DNA of 64,000 bases from Agrostemma githago (taxonomy: Eukaryota; Streptophyta; Magnoliopsida; Caryophyllales; Caryophyllaceae), in contig OY288246.1 of assembly GCA_958450325.1 (NCBI GenBank), forward strand, positions 42,275,619 to 42,339,618. The letters are read 5' to 3'. This document shows positions 35,365 to 47,924 of the stretch, in pieces. Each line of letters opens with the position of its first letter. Positions within the stretch are counted from its first letter, which is position 1. The translations under genes were made by a program, and so were the position numbers. Below the pieces are notes generated by a model. That model saw only the letters and a list, made by a program, of their open reading frames with translations. It was not told the origin of the DNA and did not search any database.

Positions 35365-36439
35365 CGACTTAGCGCGACAACCACTGACAAACCATCATTT
35401 GAACAAATCTCTGGGTCACATTTATTAAATATCGACGTGACGCTAAATATCGACTAGCCCACTCGGTAAGGATATTCCCAAAACCCGACATGACGCTAAA
35501 TATCGACGTGCTAGACTCTATGGATATCCTAGTATGTCTAAAACAAGCACCCACAACCCGTATATATAGCCCTAATCCCACAAGAATTAGGAAACAACGA
35601 AAATTCCCATAACCCGGACCTGAACCGCCTTGGCCCAGGCGCCCGAACATCCGGCCGCCGGAGCACAGGCGACCTTGGAACCGAGAGCCTCAGCCCAAGC
35701 GCCCATATCTAGGCAGGCAACATCTAGAGCAACCCCAAAGGTAGAAACACCGATCCCGCATCATAACCATGGCTACCACATGACACCCCGGACATCGGGA
35801 ACGACCTCCTGAAGCCGTTAAAACCCGCTCCAAAAAATGAAGCACCCATGAAGGGACCACAGGAACGCCAGTTCACCCGTCGGACGTTCCACACTTAGGC
35901 ATTTTTTTTAAAATTTTTTTAGGGGGATAAGCTACCCCACCTAGGCGTGTTGTAGCCTATTGGCAGTCATCGTCAAGTCGCGTCTGTAGCCTAACAAAGC
36001 AATATTGTGAGTATGCAAAGAGTGGTCTAACTTTTTTTCAAAAGTTCCCGAATTTTTAAACTTTGATTTCGTTCTGAATGTCAAAGCAACTAAACTCATC
36101 TCCTAATATACTCGGTCAGAACACGTTAATGTTTTACGTTAGTATTTTACTTCTCGTCCATCTCGAGTCAAAACATTTTAATTAACGTACTATCTGATCT
36201 GATTCCCGGCTCAAATCGACGCATTTCAAAGCATCCAAAAGGAACTGTTTTCATACTTCTGTACAACGTGAACGCACCCCAAACTAGGTCAGATCGCAAA
36301 TGAATGAACGCAAAAGTGATTACTTGTCAATCTAGGTAAACAATTCGCCAAACGAAAACACAAGACTAATCCAGCTAATTCAAGTACTAAAATTTTAAAA
36401 TAAATATATAACATATACAAATTCATACACAAATCGAGG

Positions 36440-39400
36440 CTAGGAAGGATCCCTAGAAGCCGCGCCAATGGCTATCACAACCTCGCAAAGGTTGTCATCT
36501 AAACCCAGATCCTCCAAGTCAATAAGACGAGACTCACTACCATCCATCCCCGACAACATGTCCAAGGTAGCCGTCTCGGGGACTCCTCCGATCTCCTCGT
36601 TAGAACCCGTAGCCTCAGCCTCCCTTTCGATCCGATGTCTGGCTTCGCCCTGTGCAGAGGTCTCACCCTGAGACCGAGCCAGCTGCTCCTTTAGGAAGGC
36701 GATCTCGTCAGCTCGAGATCGCAGGAGCCGTCGCGCCTCAGCCACCTCCGCCTCGAGCTCGGTCATCCGAGTCTTCAGCTGCCCCACCATATCCGGGACA
36801 TCCTACAAATACACTTAAACATTAGGAGCGTACGCCAACAGCCTAGAAAACCACCCTAATCACGCAAACTCACCGATCGAGGCCCCGAAGTGTCACGGAA
36901 AACCCTCGAGGCATAGGCCCGGAAGCGGTTGGCGGCTTGCCGCAACCGCTGATGGCAAGCTGATGAAACCTGAAAGGTGAAACCACGGTAGTTAGACAAA
37001 CCAATCCTAACTCTTAGAACACAAACCTAAAACGAAGACCAAAACTTACCCGGTATACCCGGTCACGCCACTCTATCTCGGCGTCCATCTCCTCAGCAGA
37101 ACACGGAGGGAGAGGCTCGGTGAAAGGTATCCCAGCCGCATCCACCCAAAGCAACGTCAGGGGAAAATCTGGGGGCTGGATTTCATCTGCTGGATTGGCT
37201 AGCTGAGAAAACAACAGATTGGTCGGTCAGAGGGCAAGGAAACAACAAACCGCAAAACAAATCTTAGAACCAAAATTAGAACATTACCACGAGGCGGTAC
37301 TAAGCTAACCGCCGGGTGACGTGAGATAGGTAGGAGGCACCTGGCACCAAGAGCGCATTGCCACCTTCTCCGTCTCTATCCTCGAGGATCTTTGAGGTGG
37401 TCAGTGGTCTAAACATGGTTCGGGGAGGATCAACCGGCACCCTGGAATCGTCATATAGGCACTGACGCACCAACTGCTCGCCCAGATACCAAACTGGGCG
37501 AAACAACGCAGTTAGGAGCATCCTCCTGTACCTTCTAGGCCTCAGCTCCGTGGCCACATACTCCAGTACGCCCTCATAACCAACCCAAGGGCGGGCCACA
37601 AACTCCACAAATGAACCAACACTCCAATAAATCCTAAACCTTGGGGGCTACTAAGCTAGGTAGGACATAAAAAAATCTTACATCCCTGAGGCTTAGCTGG
37701 TTGACCAGCGCATTCTCCGACGGGTAGTGGCTGGTAGTGCTCTTAGGCTGAGCCAGCCTCCACTCGATTCCCGTCGGGAATCTCTTCGGGTGAACCCGCA
37801 CCGTCTTAGGTGCCAAATAAGGAAAGTAAGAGTAGATCCAAGCCTGCAACAAACCAAGAATACACTTAGCAACACTAAGCCAAAGCCAATCAGAACTCGA
37901 GGTACAAGAGAATAGTAGCTGATAAGTGTGGTTTGTAGTGCCTATTTTGTAGGGTTTTGGTCCCATTTTCCTTGTGGAATCGCTCCTTGGGAGCGATTTA
38001 TGGGCTACTTATGCTTCCTCTAGTTCGTTTCAGGTTCCCGAGACCATTCATGAAGAGTTGGAGCGATTCCGACTCAATACATACACTTTTCGGAGCCAAC
38101 GAAGCGGAGGAACGATGACTCGATGCTTCGGAATCGACCCCGAGACCTTGGGACCCAATCCCGAGTCCCGAGACCCGATCCCGAGTCCCGAGAATTGATG
38201 AGAAGTTCATATGAAGCAAGGAGGAGCCAAAAGGGTCATATTGGAGGCCTACAAGACCCATCCCCGACGGGTATGCACCTCATCCCGTCGGGGATGGAGT
38301 GCGAGTTTGAGGGAGCCACTGCAAGGCCGTCCCGGTCGGGACCAACCCGTCCCGGTCGGGATGGTGGGTCCGTCCCGGTCGGGATGACCCGTCCCGGTCG
38401 GGACCACCCAGTTCCAGCCGCGCACCTTTTCTTTCTTCTTCCTTCCATTTGTAACCCTATAAATACCCCTCCTCTTGTATTAAGACAGACTTTTATCTTA
38501 GGTTAGACATTACCCATAAACCCTAGCCTAGTTTTAGCATAGATTAGATTAGATTAGTGTAGATTAGTCTTTAGATTATCGTTAATCCTAGTTTAATGCT
38601 TGTAATTTGGGAATTCTTCAAGATCTTCACCAAGCTTGACAAACTTGGATGTTTGTTTTGGGTTTTTCTCATCTATGCAAGTTTTCTTCTTCCCTTCATC
38701 TTCTAGTATGGTATAATCTTCTCCTTTTACTCTTAATCCTTTATTGTTCATCAAGTTTGAATCTTTAGTTCTTGTTTATTGTTTTGTTCATCATATTTGG
38801 TAGTTTCATTATGTATGTTTTGTTGTTTGTGTTGATTCCTCTTGTTAGTGTTAGTTTTAGTTTAGATATGTTAGAGTAGTGTTGTTGCTAGGGTTAGTAG
38901 GGTGATTAGGGTGTTAATTGGGTGATTAAGGGTTTGTTGGAGATGTGGGTGGAAGATTTGGGTTTCCTCTTGGTTGATGCATATGACATGTTTGATGAAT
39001 TGCTTGAATGACTAAGTAAGTTAGATTGCTTGTTTTTCTTGCCTTTCCCTTGTGGGTTTTAGTTGTTATGGGTTCGGTTCCCTCATTAAGTTGCGAGAGC
39101 CCGGTGAGGACGACCCCTAGGTTAGTCTAAGTTGCGACCGCCCGGATGCGATCTAGGTCATAACACGCTAGAACCCCTTTTGTCATGTGTGCCTCCAAAA
39201 TGGGTTCCATGAGGAACCTCTAGGTCGGTTTAAGTTGCGACCGCCCGGACCGACCTAGATTACCCTACTACCTCCTTCACTCTAGCTCTCCCTTGACCAT
39301 TTCGTTACCCCTTTGACCCCGACCTAATCCTAGCCCGTTTTCCTTGTTTGTTTTCTTGCTTTAGACCTAGCTTAGCCCTAGTCTCCCTCTCCTTAGATTA

Positions 39401-41277
39401 GCTCGTCTCGAACCTAGTCCTAGACCGTAGCATACCTTAGTCCGACCTCCCGTCCCTGTGGATTCGACCCGACTTACCCTAGCTACCCTAGTTAGGTTAG
39501 TTGGTTTTTATTTGGTGGCGGGATTCCACGACAAATCCCTCCCATCAGTAGCTAACCTCCAGTATAAGGTCCGGACCCACAATGGACACATATGAGGCCG
39601 ACTCTATCGCCAACGGCCCCACCATGACTTGCAGGCAGCGAGTCATCTCCGCGAAAGCCGCGGTCACCCAATCATAACGTCCTAGCTGAGCCAGGTCAGC
39701 TAGGAGAGGCAAAATCCTAGTGCTAAACCTCTCGCCTTTATCCGAGAAGTGGGTCGACCCTAGGAAGTACCACAACCACAACCGGGCATCCTGCTCCAGC
39801 GTGTTGGGTTCTCGACCCTCTAACATAGCCACTCGCTCGAAGTGATCGGTGATATACGAATTCACTAACGCAGGAGGCGCACTATATGCCTCACGCGGTA
39901 AACAGTCCCCGATGAGGCCCCGCACCCCATCACTATCTAGCCTAGGGCCTTCGGCGGCCCTCCTAATCCTATCCGGACCCCAGGGCAAACCGGTAATCAT
40001 CCCAACATCCTCTAGGGTCATCCCGATCTCCGCAAAAGCCATGTGGAAGGTCGAGGTAGTATCGTGGAAGCGATCTATCATCGCTCTAATCACCATAAGG
40101 TTGCACTTAGTCTTGAAACCCACCAACCTAACCCACTGCTCAACCACGGGACCTAGAGCGGTCCTTGCAATGATTTCCTTTACCGCGGGGGTCAACTTTT
40201 GAGAGTAAACCTCGAGACACGTACTAAATCCCGAGAAAGTCCTCATCGGACCCGGGAGATGCAAACCGAAACAACACAGGTATAAACAAAATAAACCTAA
40301 CCTATCCCGAGCCAAAAATCTAAGACATAGCTAATCAGCACAGACAGAACACTCACCAGACCCCGCACGACGCGGTGAGAAACGTGAAGGTCAAGATGAA
40401 ATAGCAGCTGATGACCATCCCAGTCTCGAGCCCACTCGGGGATCCTCGTAACTAATCTCCTCATCCTCCGGTACAGGAACCGGAACATGAGCCCTCCTAT
40501 AAACCGTCTCCGGAAGCCTACGCTTCCTCACTCTATCAAAATCGGCCTCATTAATGGCCTCGGGGTCACGACGCTGAAACGAGATACTCCGTCGTCTCCT
40601 ACGAATCCCTCAGGAGGTCTGTGAACTCATCCCGACAGTCTCATTACTAGGAGCTCCCTCGGGACGCTCGATGTTACCTCTTACTACAAAATCAAACAAA
40701 AAAAGAAAATTTGTGCCTCAGGTCAGGCCAAAGCAGCTCAACCAGGTTAAAATAGGGTCAAAATTTCGGATAAGGATATCAAAATTCCGAAAAGGCCGCT
40801 AGCATCCATTTTTGATCCCGATCACGATGGAAGTGGTTTCGGGAAAATCTGGCATCGTTACGACACATTTTGGTCCGTCTTAAGACACACAAAACCTCAC
40901 GGAGAGTCCTAAAAGTCATCTTAGCCCATAAAAACCGACAAGAGAGCTACCCACATCCTCACAAACACTATTTGAATGATATTACACAAAATAAGCACGG
41001 GAATAATCAGAAAACGGTCCTTAACCCTAGCATTCCAAGTACATTTCCATAGGGAGCCATTGTCGCACCTCAAAAATCTCTATCGAACTTATAACTACCC
41101 TAACAAGATCTAATCGACCCTAATTTAACAATGAGACTAAGCACAAGCATCGAAACTTAACGAATCAAAAACCCCCAAATCAATTTTCTAGGGTTTTGAA
41201 CAAAACAAACTCATAATCAATCAAATCAAGCAAAAACGACAATAAACAAGTAAAGAACGTTTACCCGGAGTCGACAT
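36440..41277 (-). pseudogene. Plant mobile domain gene (left arm), split by the solo LTR
   Basis: Mirror of 44,720-47,924. It differs by four amino acids in the main exon (E/G, E/K, R/W and Y/S) and by insertion of the 1,628-bp solo LTR at 37,920, just after the main exon. It shares the in-frame TGA in the second exon with the right arm, so that lesion predates the duplication. See the right-arm copy for domains. Confidence 0.7.
37920..39547 (+). mobile_element. Solo LTR of the D family
   Basis: Starts TGATAAGTGTGG and ends CTCCCATCA, flanked by GTAGC at 37,915-37,919 and 39,548-39,552. The right arm holds the empty site, one GCTAC at 46,445-46,449. It has CCCGGTCGGGA words (38,320-38,405), TATAAATA (38,458-38,465) and the leader region. 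No internal element sequence is present, so two LTRs recombined after insertion. It is very similar to 24,432-26,078. Confidence 0.95.
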
Positions 41278-41839
41278 TGTCGCGTAAGACGGAAATCGAG
41301 ACGAATTTGGCAAGAAAGATCAAGAAATCGGCTTTGGGGCGAAAGGGACGATGCGTTCGAGTTTTGTGTTGAATGAACGATCACCCTAATTCTTGTTTAC
41401 TTAAACGGACCCGGTCCACGGAACCCCGACCGCCCCATAATGTGATGCGCCTGAGTCCTAACGCGCTGGGGGCTAGGCGCCTGAACATTAAGGCGCAGAC
41501 GGATGCGCGTCCGAGCAGCCCAGTACTGACTAAAACAAAACAAACGAGATACAAAGTTCGATACACATAAAACACGCACCTTTTAAGACAAGCAAAATAA
41601 CAAATAACGAAGCAATTACTAATCAACATCGACAAAACACGCTCGATAATAAAACAAGCATCAGAACCGCGCTTAACCTACACGCTGCACCCGGACGCGT
41701 AACAAAGAAATCTTAACCGAACTAATCTAAACAAATCTCAAATGCATAACAAACTAAAACAAAGCAAGAGCAAACCCAAACAAAATAAGACAAACTCACA
41801 AAACAAAAACTTTTAACTAAAACGAATAAACAAACAGCA

Positions 41840-42730
41840 ATTTCGCCCGAGGGACGTTAGTATCCCGGAGGCACAGCAACGACAATTTTGCCCGAGGGAC
41901 GTTAGTATCCCGGAGGCACAGCAAGAACAATTTTGTCCTAGGGGTCAGAGCATCCCCGAAGACAACTGCTCGAGTGGAGACCGACGCCCTCGAGTAGTTG
42001 GCAACAACAATTTTGTCCTAGGGGTCAGAGCATCCCCGAAGACAACTGCTCGAGTGGAGACTGACGCCCTCGAGTAGTTGACAACAACAGTTTTGTCCTA
42101 GGGGTCAGAGCATCCCCGAAGACAGCTGCTCGAGTGGAGACTGACGCCCTCGAGTAGTTGACAACAACAGTTTTGTCCTAGGGGTCAGAGCATCCCCGAA
42201 GACAACTACTCGAGTGGAGACTAACGCCCTCGAGTAGTTTAGAACAACGGTTTTGTCCTAGGGGTCAGAGCATCCCCGAAGACAACTACTCGAGTGGAGA
42301 CTGACGCCCTCGAGTAGTTTACAACAACAATTTTGTCCTAGGGGTCAGAGCATCCCCGAAGACAGTTATTCGAGTGAAGACTGACGCCCTTGAATAGTTT
42401 ATATCATCTTGTTTTATTCTAGAGGTCAGAGGCATCCCGAAAGACAGTTACTCGAGTGGAGACTGATGCCCTCGAATAGTTCATCTTGGCTTATTTTGTC
42501 CTAGGGGTCATAGGCATCTCGAAAGACAGCTATTCGAGTGGAGACTGACGCCCTCGAATAGTTCATCTTGATTTATTTTGTCCTAAGGGTTAGAGGCATC
42601 CCAAAGACAAGTTTTCGAGTGGAAACTGACGCCCTCGAACATTTTTGTTGTTGTTTCACTTCATTTCGCCCAAGGGGTCACAAGCATCCCGAAAACAACC
42701 GCTCGGGTGGAGACTGACGCCCTCAAACGT
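41840..42730. repeat. 80-bp hairpin minisatellite (left arm)
   Basis: About ten units. TTTTGTCCTA recurs ending at 41,940, 42,020, 42,100, 42,180, 42,260 and 42,340, so the period is exactly 80 bp; units further in are more diverged. Each unit holds a GGGG..CCCC inverted repeat and a second one, CTACTCGAG / CTCGAGTAG, around an almost fixed TGGAGACTGACGCC loop. Two shorter CCCGAGGGACGTTAGTATCC units precede the array. Confidence 0.9.
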
Positions 42731-42939
42731 TTTATCAAGGGTCCACAAACATCCCAAAAATATTTGTTCAAATAAAAGCCAACACATTCGAACATCGTTT
42801 GCACTTACACTTAACGCGTCACTAAAAACATTTAAAACTAAACAAACCATTTAAACAAGCCAAAAAAGACAAAGCGCGCGCGCATAAAGAACCAGGAACG
42901 AGATATCAAGCAACGACCCGGGCCCAAGCAGGCAACCGC

Positions 42940-43057
42940 AAGCGAAGACGTCAGGTATGATTTCTAAGCCTTGGCTGGCGAGCCTCAACACGTAGTCCGA
43001 TGGACTTAAAACGACCCGAACGGACAGCCACCCGGTCGTAATCTTCGATTGACCTAG
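42940..43057. other. Palindrome spacer (118 bp)
   Basis: The only asymmetric sequence between the arms. It contains CAGGTATGATTTCTAAGCC..GGCTGGCGA, related to CAGGTATGATTTCTATCTT..GGCTGGCGA just before the E1 purine tract (20,984-21,013). The spacer therefore seems to be native E-type sequence continuing from the left arm. Confidence 0.8.
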
Positions 43058-43266
43058 GCGGTTGCCTGCTTGGGCCCGGGTCGTTGCTTGATATCTCGTT
43101 CCTGGTTCTTTATGCGCGCGCGCTTTGTCTTTTTTGGCTTGTTTAAATGGTTTGTTTAGTTTTAAATGTTTTTAGTGACGCGTTAAGTGTAAGTGCAAAC
43201 GATGTTCGAATGTGTTGGCTTTTATTTGAACAAATATTTTTGGGATGTTTGTGGACCCTTGATAAA

Positions 43267-44157
43267 ACGTTTGAGGGCGTCAGTCTCCACCCGAGCGGTT
43301 GTTTTCGGGATGCTTGTGACCCCTTGGGCGAAATGAAGTGAAACAACAACAAAAATGTTCGAGGGCGTCAGTTTCCACTCGAAAACTTGTCTTTGGGATG
43401 CCTCTAACCCTTAGGACAAAATAAATCAAGATGAACTATTCGAGGGCGTCAGTCTCCACTCGAATAGCTGTCTTTCGAGATGCCTATGACCCCTAGGACA
43501 AAATAAGCCAAGATGAACTATTCGAGGGCATCAGTCTCCACTCGAGTAACTGTCTTTCGGGATGCCTCTGACCTCTAGAATAAAACAAGATGATATAAAC
43601 TATTCAAGGGCGTCAGTCTTCACTCGAATAACTGTCTTCGGGGATGCTCTGACCCCTAGGACAAAATTGTTGTTGTAAACTACTCGAGGGCGTCAGTCTC
43701 CACTCGAGTAGTTGTCTTCGGGGATGCTCTGACCCCTAGGACAAAACCGTTGTTCTAAACTACTCGAGGGCGTCAGTCTCCACTCGAGTAGTTGTCTTCG
43801 GGGATGCTCTGACCCCTAGGACAAAACTGTTGTTGTCAACTACTCGAGGGCGTCAGTCTCCACTCGAGCAGCTGTCTTCGGGGATGCTCTGACCCCTAGG
43901 ACAAAACTGTTGTTGTCAACTACTCGAGGGCGTCAGTCTCCACTCGAGCAGTTGTCTTCGGGGATGCTCTGACCCCTAGGACAAAATTGTTGTTGCCAAC
44001 TACTCGAGGGCGTCGGTCTCCACTCGAGCAGTTGTCTTCGGGGATTCTCTGACCCCTAGGACAAAATTGTTCTTGCTGTGCCTCCGGGATACTAACGTCC
44101 CTCGGGCAAAATTGTCGTTGCTGTGCCTCCGGGATACTAACGTCCCTCGGGCGAAAT
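43267..44157. repeat. 80-bp hairpin minisatellite (right arm)
   Basis: Mirror of 41,840-42,730 with equal unit number. Two substitutions were noticed (near 43,770 and 44,046). Equal copy number in both arms shows that no unit was gained or lost since the palindrome formed. Confidence 0.9.
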
Positions 44158-44719
44158 TGCTGTTTGTTTATTCGTTTTAGTTAAAAGTTTTTGTTTTGTG
44201 AGTTTGTCTTATTTTGTTTGGGTTTGCTCTTGCTTTGTTTTAGTTTGTTATGCATTTGAGATTTGTTTAGATTAGTTCGGTTAAGATTTCTTTGTTACGC
44301 GTCCGGGTGCAGCGTGTAGGTTAAGCGCGGTTCTGATGCTTGTTTTATTATCGAGCGTGTTTTGTCGATGTTGATTAGTAATTGCTTCGTTATTTGTTAT
44401 TTTGCTTGTCTTAAAAGGTGCGTGTTTTATGTGTATCGAACTTTGTGTCTCGTTTGTTTTGTTTTAGTCAGTACTGGGCTGCTCGGACGCGCATCCGTCT
44501 GCGCCTTAATGTTCAGGCGCCTAGCCCCCAGCGCGTTAGGACTCAGGCGCATCACATTATGGGGCGGTCGGGGTTCCGTGGACCGGGTCCGTTTAAGTAA
44601 ACAAGAATTAGGGTGATCGTTCATTCAACACAAAACTCGAACGCATCGTCCCTTTCGCCCCAAAGCCGATTTCTTGATCTTTCTTGCCAAATTCGTCTCG
44701 ATTTCCGTCTTACGCGACA

Positions 44720-47700
44720 ATGTCGACTCCGGGTAAATGTTCTTTACTTGTTTATTGTCGTTTTTGCTTGATTTGATTGATTATGAGTTTGTTTTGTTCA
44801 AAACCCTAGAAAATTGATTTGGGGGTTTTTGATTCGTTAAGTTTCGATGCTTGTGCTTAGTCTCATTGTTAAATTAGGGTCGATTAGATCTTGTTAGGGT
44901 AGTTATAAGTTCGATAGAGATTTTTGAGGTGCGACAATGGCTCCCTATGGAAATGTACTTGGAATGCTAGGGTTAAGGACCGTTTTCTGATTATTCCCGT
45001 GCTTATTTTGTGTAATATCATTCAAATAGTGTTTGTGAGGATGTGGGTAGCTCTCTTGTCGGTTTTTATGGGCTAAGATGACTTTTAGGACTCTCCGTGA
45101 GGTTTTGTGTGTCTTAAGACGGACCAAAATGTGTCGTAACGATGCCAGATTTTCCCGAAACCACTTCCATCGTGATCGGGATCAAAAATGGATGCTAGCG
45201 GCCTTTTCGGAATTTTGATATCCTTATCCGAAATTTTGACCCTATTTTAACCTGGTTGAGCTGCTTTGGCCTGACCTGAGGCACAAATTTTCTTTTTTTG
45301 TTTGATTTTGTAGTAAGAGGTAACATCGAGCGTCCCGAGGGAGCTCCTAGTAATGAGACTGTCGGGATGAGTTCACAGACCTCCTGAGGGATTCGTAGGA
45401 GACGACGGAGTATCTCGTTTCAGCGTCGTGACCCCGAGGCCATTAATGAGGCCGATTTTGATAGAGTGAGGAAGCGTAGGCTTCCGGAGACGGTTTATAG
45501 GAGGGCTCATGTTCCGGTTCCTGTACCGGAGGATGAGGAGATTAGTTACGAGGATCCCCGAGTGGGCTCGAGACTGGGATGGTCATCAGCTGCTATTTCA
45601 TCTTGACCTTCACGTTTCTCACCGCGTCGTGCGGGGTCTGGTGAGTGTTCTGTCTGTGCTGATTAGCTATGTCTTAGATTTTTGGCTCGGGATAGGTTAG
45701 GTTTATTTTGTTTATACCTGTGTTGTTTCGGTTTGCATCTCCCGGGTCCGATGAGGACTTTCTCGGGATTTAGTACGTGTCTCGAGGTTTACTCTCAAAA
45801 GTTGACCCCCGCGGTAAAGGGAATCATTGCAAGGACCGCTCTAGGTCCCGTGGTTGAGCAGTGGGTTAGGTTGGTGGGTTTCAAGACTAAGTGCAACCTT
45901 ATGGTGATTAGAGCGATGATAGATCGCTTCCACGATACTACCTCGACCTTCCACATGGCTTTTGCGGAGATCGGGATGACCCTAAAGGATGTTGGGATGA
46001 TTACCGGTTTGCCCTGGGGTCCGGATAGGATTAGGTGGGCCGCTGAAGGCCCTAGGCTAGATAGTGATGGGGTGCGGGGCCTCATCGGGGACTGTTTACC
46101 GCGTGAGGCATATAGTGCGCCTCCTGCGTTAGTGAATTCGTATATCACCGATCACTTCGAGCGAGTGGCTATGTTAGAGGGTCGAGAACCCAACACGCTG
46201 GAGCAGGATGCCCGGTTGTGGTTGTGGTACTTCCTAGGGTCGACCCACTTCTCGGATAAAGGCGAGAGGTTTAGCACTAGGATTTTGCCTCTCCTAGCTG
46301 ACCTGGCTCAGCTAGGACGTTATGATTGGGTGACCGCGGCTTTCGCGGAGATGACTCGCTGCCTGCAAGTCATGGTGGGGCCGTTGGCGATAGAGTCGGC
46401 CTCATCTGTGTCCATTGTGGGTCCGGACCTTATACTGGAGGTTAGCTACTATTCTCTTGTACCTCGAGTTCTGATTGGCTTTGGCTTAGTGTTGCTAAGT
46501 GTATTCTTGGTTTGTTGCAGGCTTGGATCTACTCTTACTTTCCTTATTTGGCACCTAAGACGGTGCGGGTTCACCCGAAGAGATTCCCGACGGGAATCGA
46601 GTGGAGGCTGGCTCAGCCTAAGAGCACTACCAGCCACTACCCGTCGGAGAATGCGCTGGTCAACCAGCTAAGCCTCAGGGATGTAAGATTTTTTTATGTC
46701 CTACCTAGCTTAGTAGCCCCCAAGGTTTAGGATTTATTGGAGTGTTGGTTCATTTGTGGAGTTTGTGGCCCGCCCTTGGGTTGGTTATGAGGGCGTACTG
46801 GAGTATGTGGCCACGGAGCTGAGGCCTAGAAGGTACAGGAGGATGCTCCTAACTGCGTTGTTTCGCCCAGTTTGGTATCTGGGCGAGCAGTTGGTGCGTC
46901 AGTGCCTATATGACGATTCCAGGGTGCCGGTTGATCCTCCCCGAACCATGTTTAGACCACTGACCACCTCAAAGATCCTCGAGGATAGAGACGGAGAAGG
47001 AGGCAATGCGCTCTTGGTGCCAGGTGCCTCCTACCTATCTCACGTCACCCGGCGGTTAGCTTAGTACCGCCTCGTGGTAATGTTCTAATTTTGGTTCTAA
47101 GATTTGTTTTGCGGTTTGTTGTTTCCTTGCCCTCTGACCGACCAATCTGTTGTTTTCTCAGCTAGCCAATCCAGCAGATGAAATCCAGCCCCCAGATTTT
47201 CCCCTGACGTTGCTTTGGGTGGATGCGGCTGGGATACCTTTCACCGAGCCTCTCCCTCCGTGTTCTGCTGAGGAGATGGACGCCGAGATAGAGTGGCGTG
47301 ACCGGGTATACCGGGTAAGTTTTGGTCTTCGTTTTAGGTTTGTGTTCTAAGAGTTAGGATTGGTTTGTCTAACTACCGTGGTTTCACCTTTCAGGTTTCA
47401 TCAGCTTGCCATCAGCGGTTGCGGCAAGCCGCCAACCGCTTCCGGGCCTATGCCTCGAGGGTTTTCCGTGACACTTCGGGGCCTCGATCGGTGAGTTTGC
47501 GTGATTAGGGTGGTTTTCTAGGCTGTTGGCGTACGCTCCTAATGTTTAAGTGTATTTGTAGGATGTCCCGGATATGGTGGGGCAGCTGAAGACTCGGATG
47601 ACCGAGCTCGAGGCGGAGGTGGCTGAGGCGCGACGGCTCCTGCGATCTCGAGCTGACGAGATCGCCTTCCTAAAGGAGCAGCTGGCTCGGTCTCAGGGTG

Positions 47701-47924
47701 AGACCTCTGCACAGGGCGAAGCCAGACATCGGATCGAAAGGGAGGCTGAGGCTACGGGTTCTAACGAGGAGATCGGAGGAGTCCCCGAGACGGCTACCTT
47801 GGACATGTTGTCGGGGATGGATGGTAGTGAGTCTCGTCTTATTGACTTGGAGGATCTGGGTTTAGATGACAACCTTTGCGAGGTTGTGATAGCCATTGGC
47901 GCGGCTTCTAGGGATCCTTCCTAG
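44720..47924 (+). pseudogene. Plant mobile domain (PMD) gene with introns, probably dead
   Basis: Exon 1 is ATGTCGACTCCGG (44,720-44,732) before GTAAATG. Exon 2 starts after TTTTGTAG at 45,314 and has an in-frame TGA and a frameshift near its end (GHQLLFHLDLHVSHRVVRG). The main exon (about 45,750-46,442) has KCNLMVIRAMIDRFHDTTST, then FHMAFAEIGMTLKDVGMITG, the PMD core. Further exons follow AG acceptors: AWIYSYFPYLAPKTVRVHPK (46,521 on), the VARPWVGYEGVLEYVATELR part (46,770-47,064), 47,161-47,313, 47,394-47,490 and 47,562-47,924. The last encodes a coiled coil (TRMTELEAEVAEARRLLRS). PMD proteins occur both as host MAIN/MAIL genes and within retroelements; the surroundings favour a retroelement passenger. 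Exon ends are approximate. Confidence 0.7.

Larger units (their letters stand above)
31346..42939. repeat. Giant palindrome, left arm
   Basis: Inverse copy of 43,058-53,001. Mirror coordinates sum to 85,997 in the inner part. They fall by exactly 1,633 beyond the solo LTR, by 1 at an A8/A7 run (about 34,830) and by 16 at a TA repeat. Removing those three differences gives 9,944 bp, the same as the right arm. By eye I found at least eleven substitutions, so identity is near 99.9%. The outer boundary is sharp: T31,346 still matches, G31,345 does not. Confidence 0.95.

Noticed and set aside
41840..42730. CRISPR-like array
   Set aside because: Units are contiguous 80-bp tandem repeats with no unique spacers, in a plant transposon context.
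42645..42854. 69-codon ORF and its mirror at 43,143-43,352
   Set aside because: They lie in the diverged end of the minisatellite, have no homology I recognise, and are open on both strands by composition.
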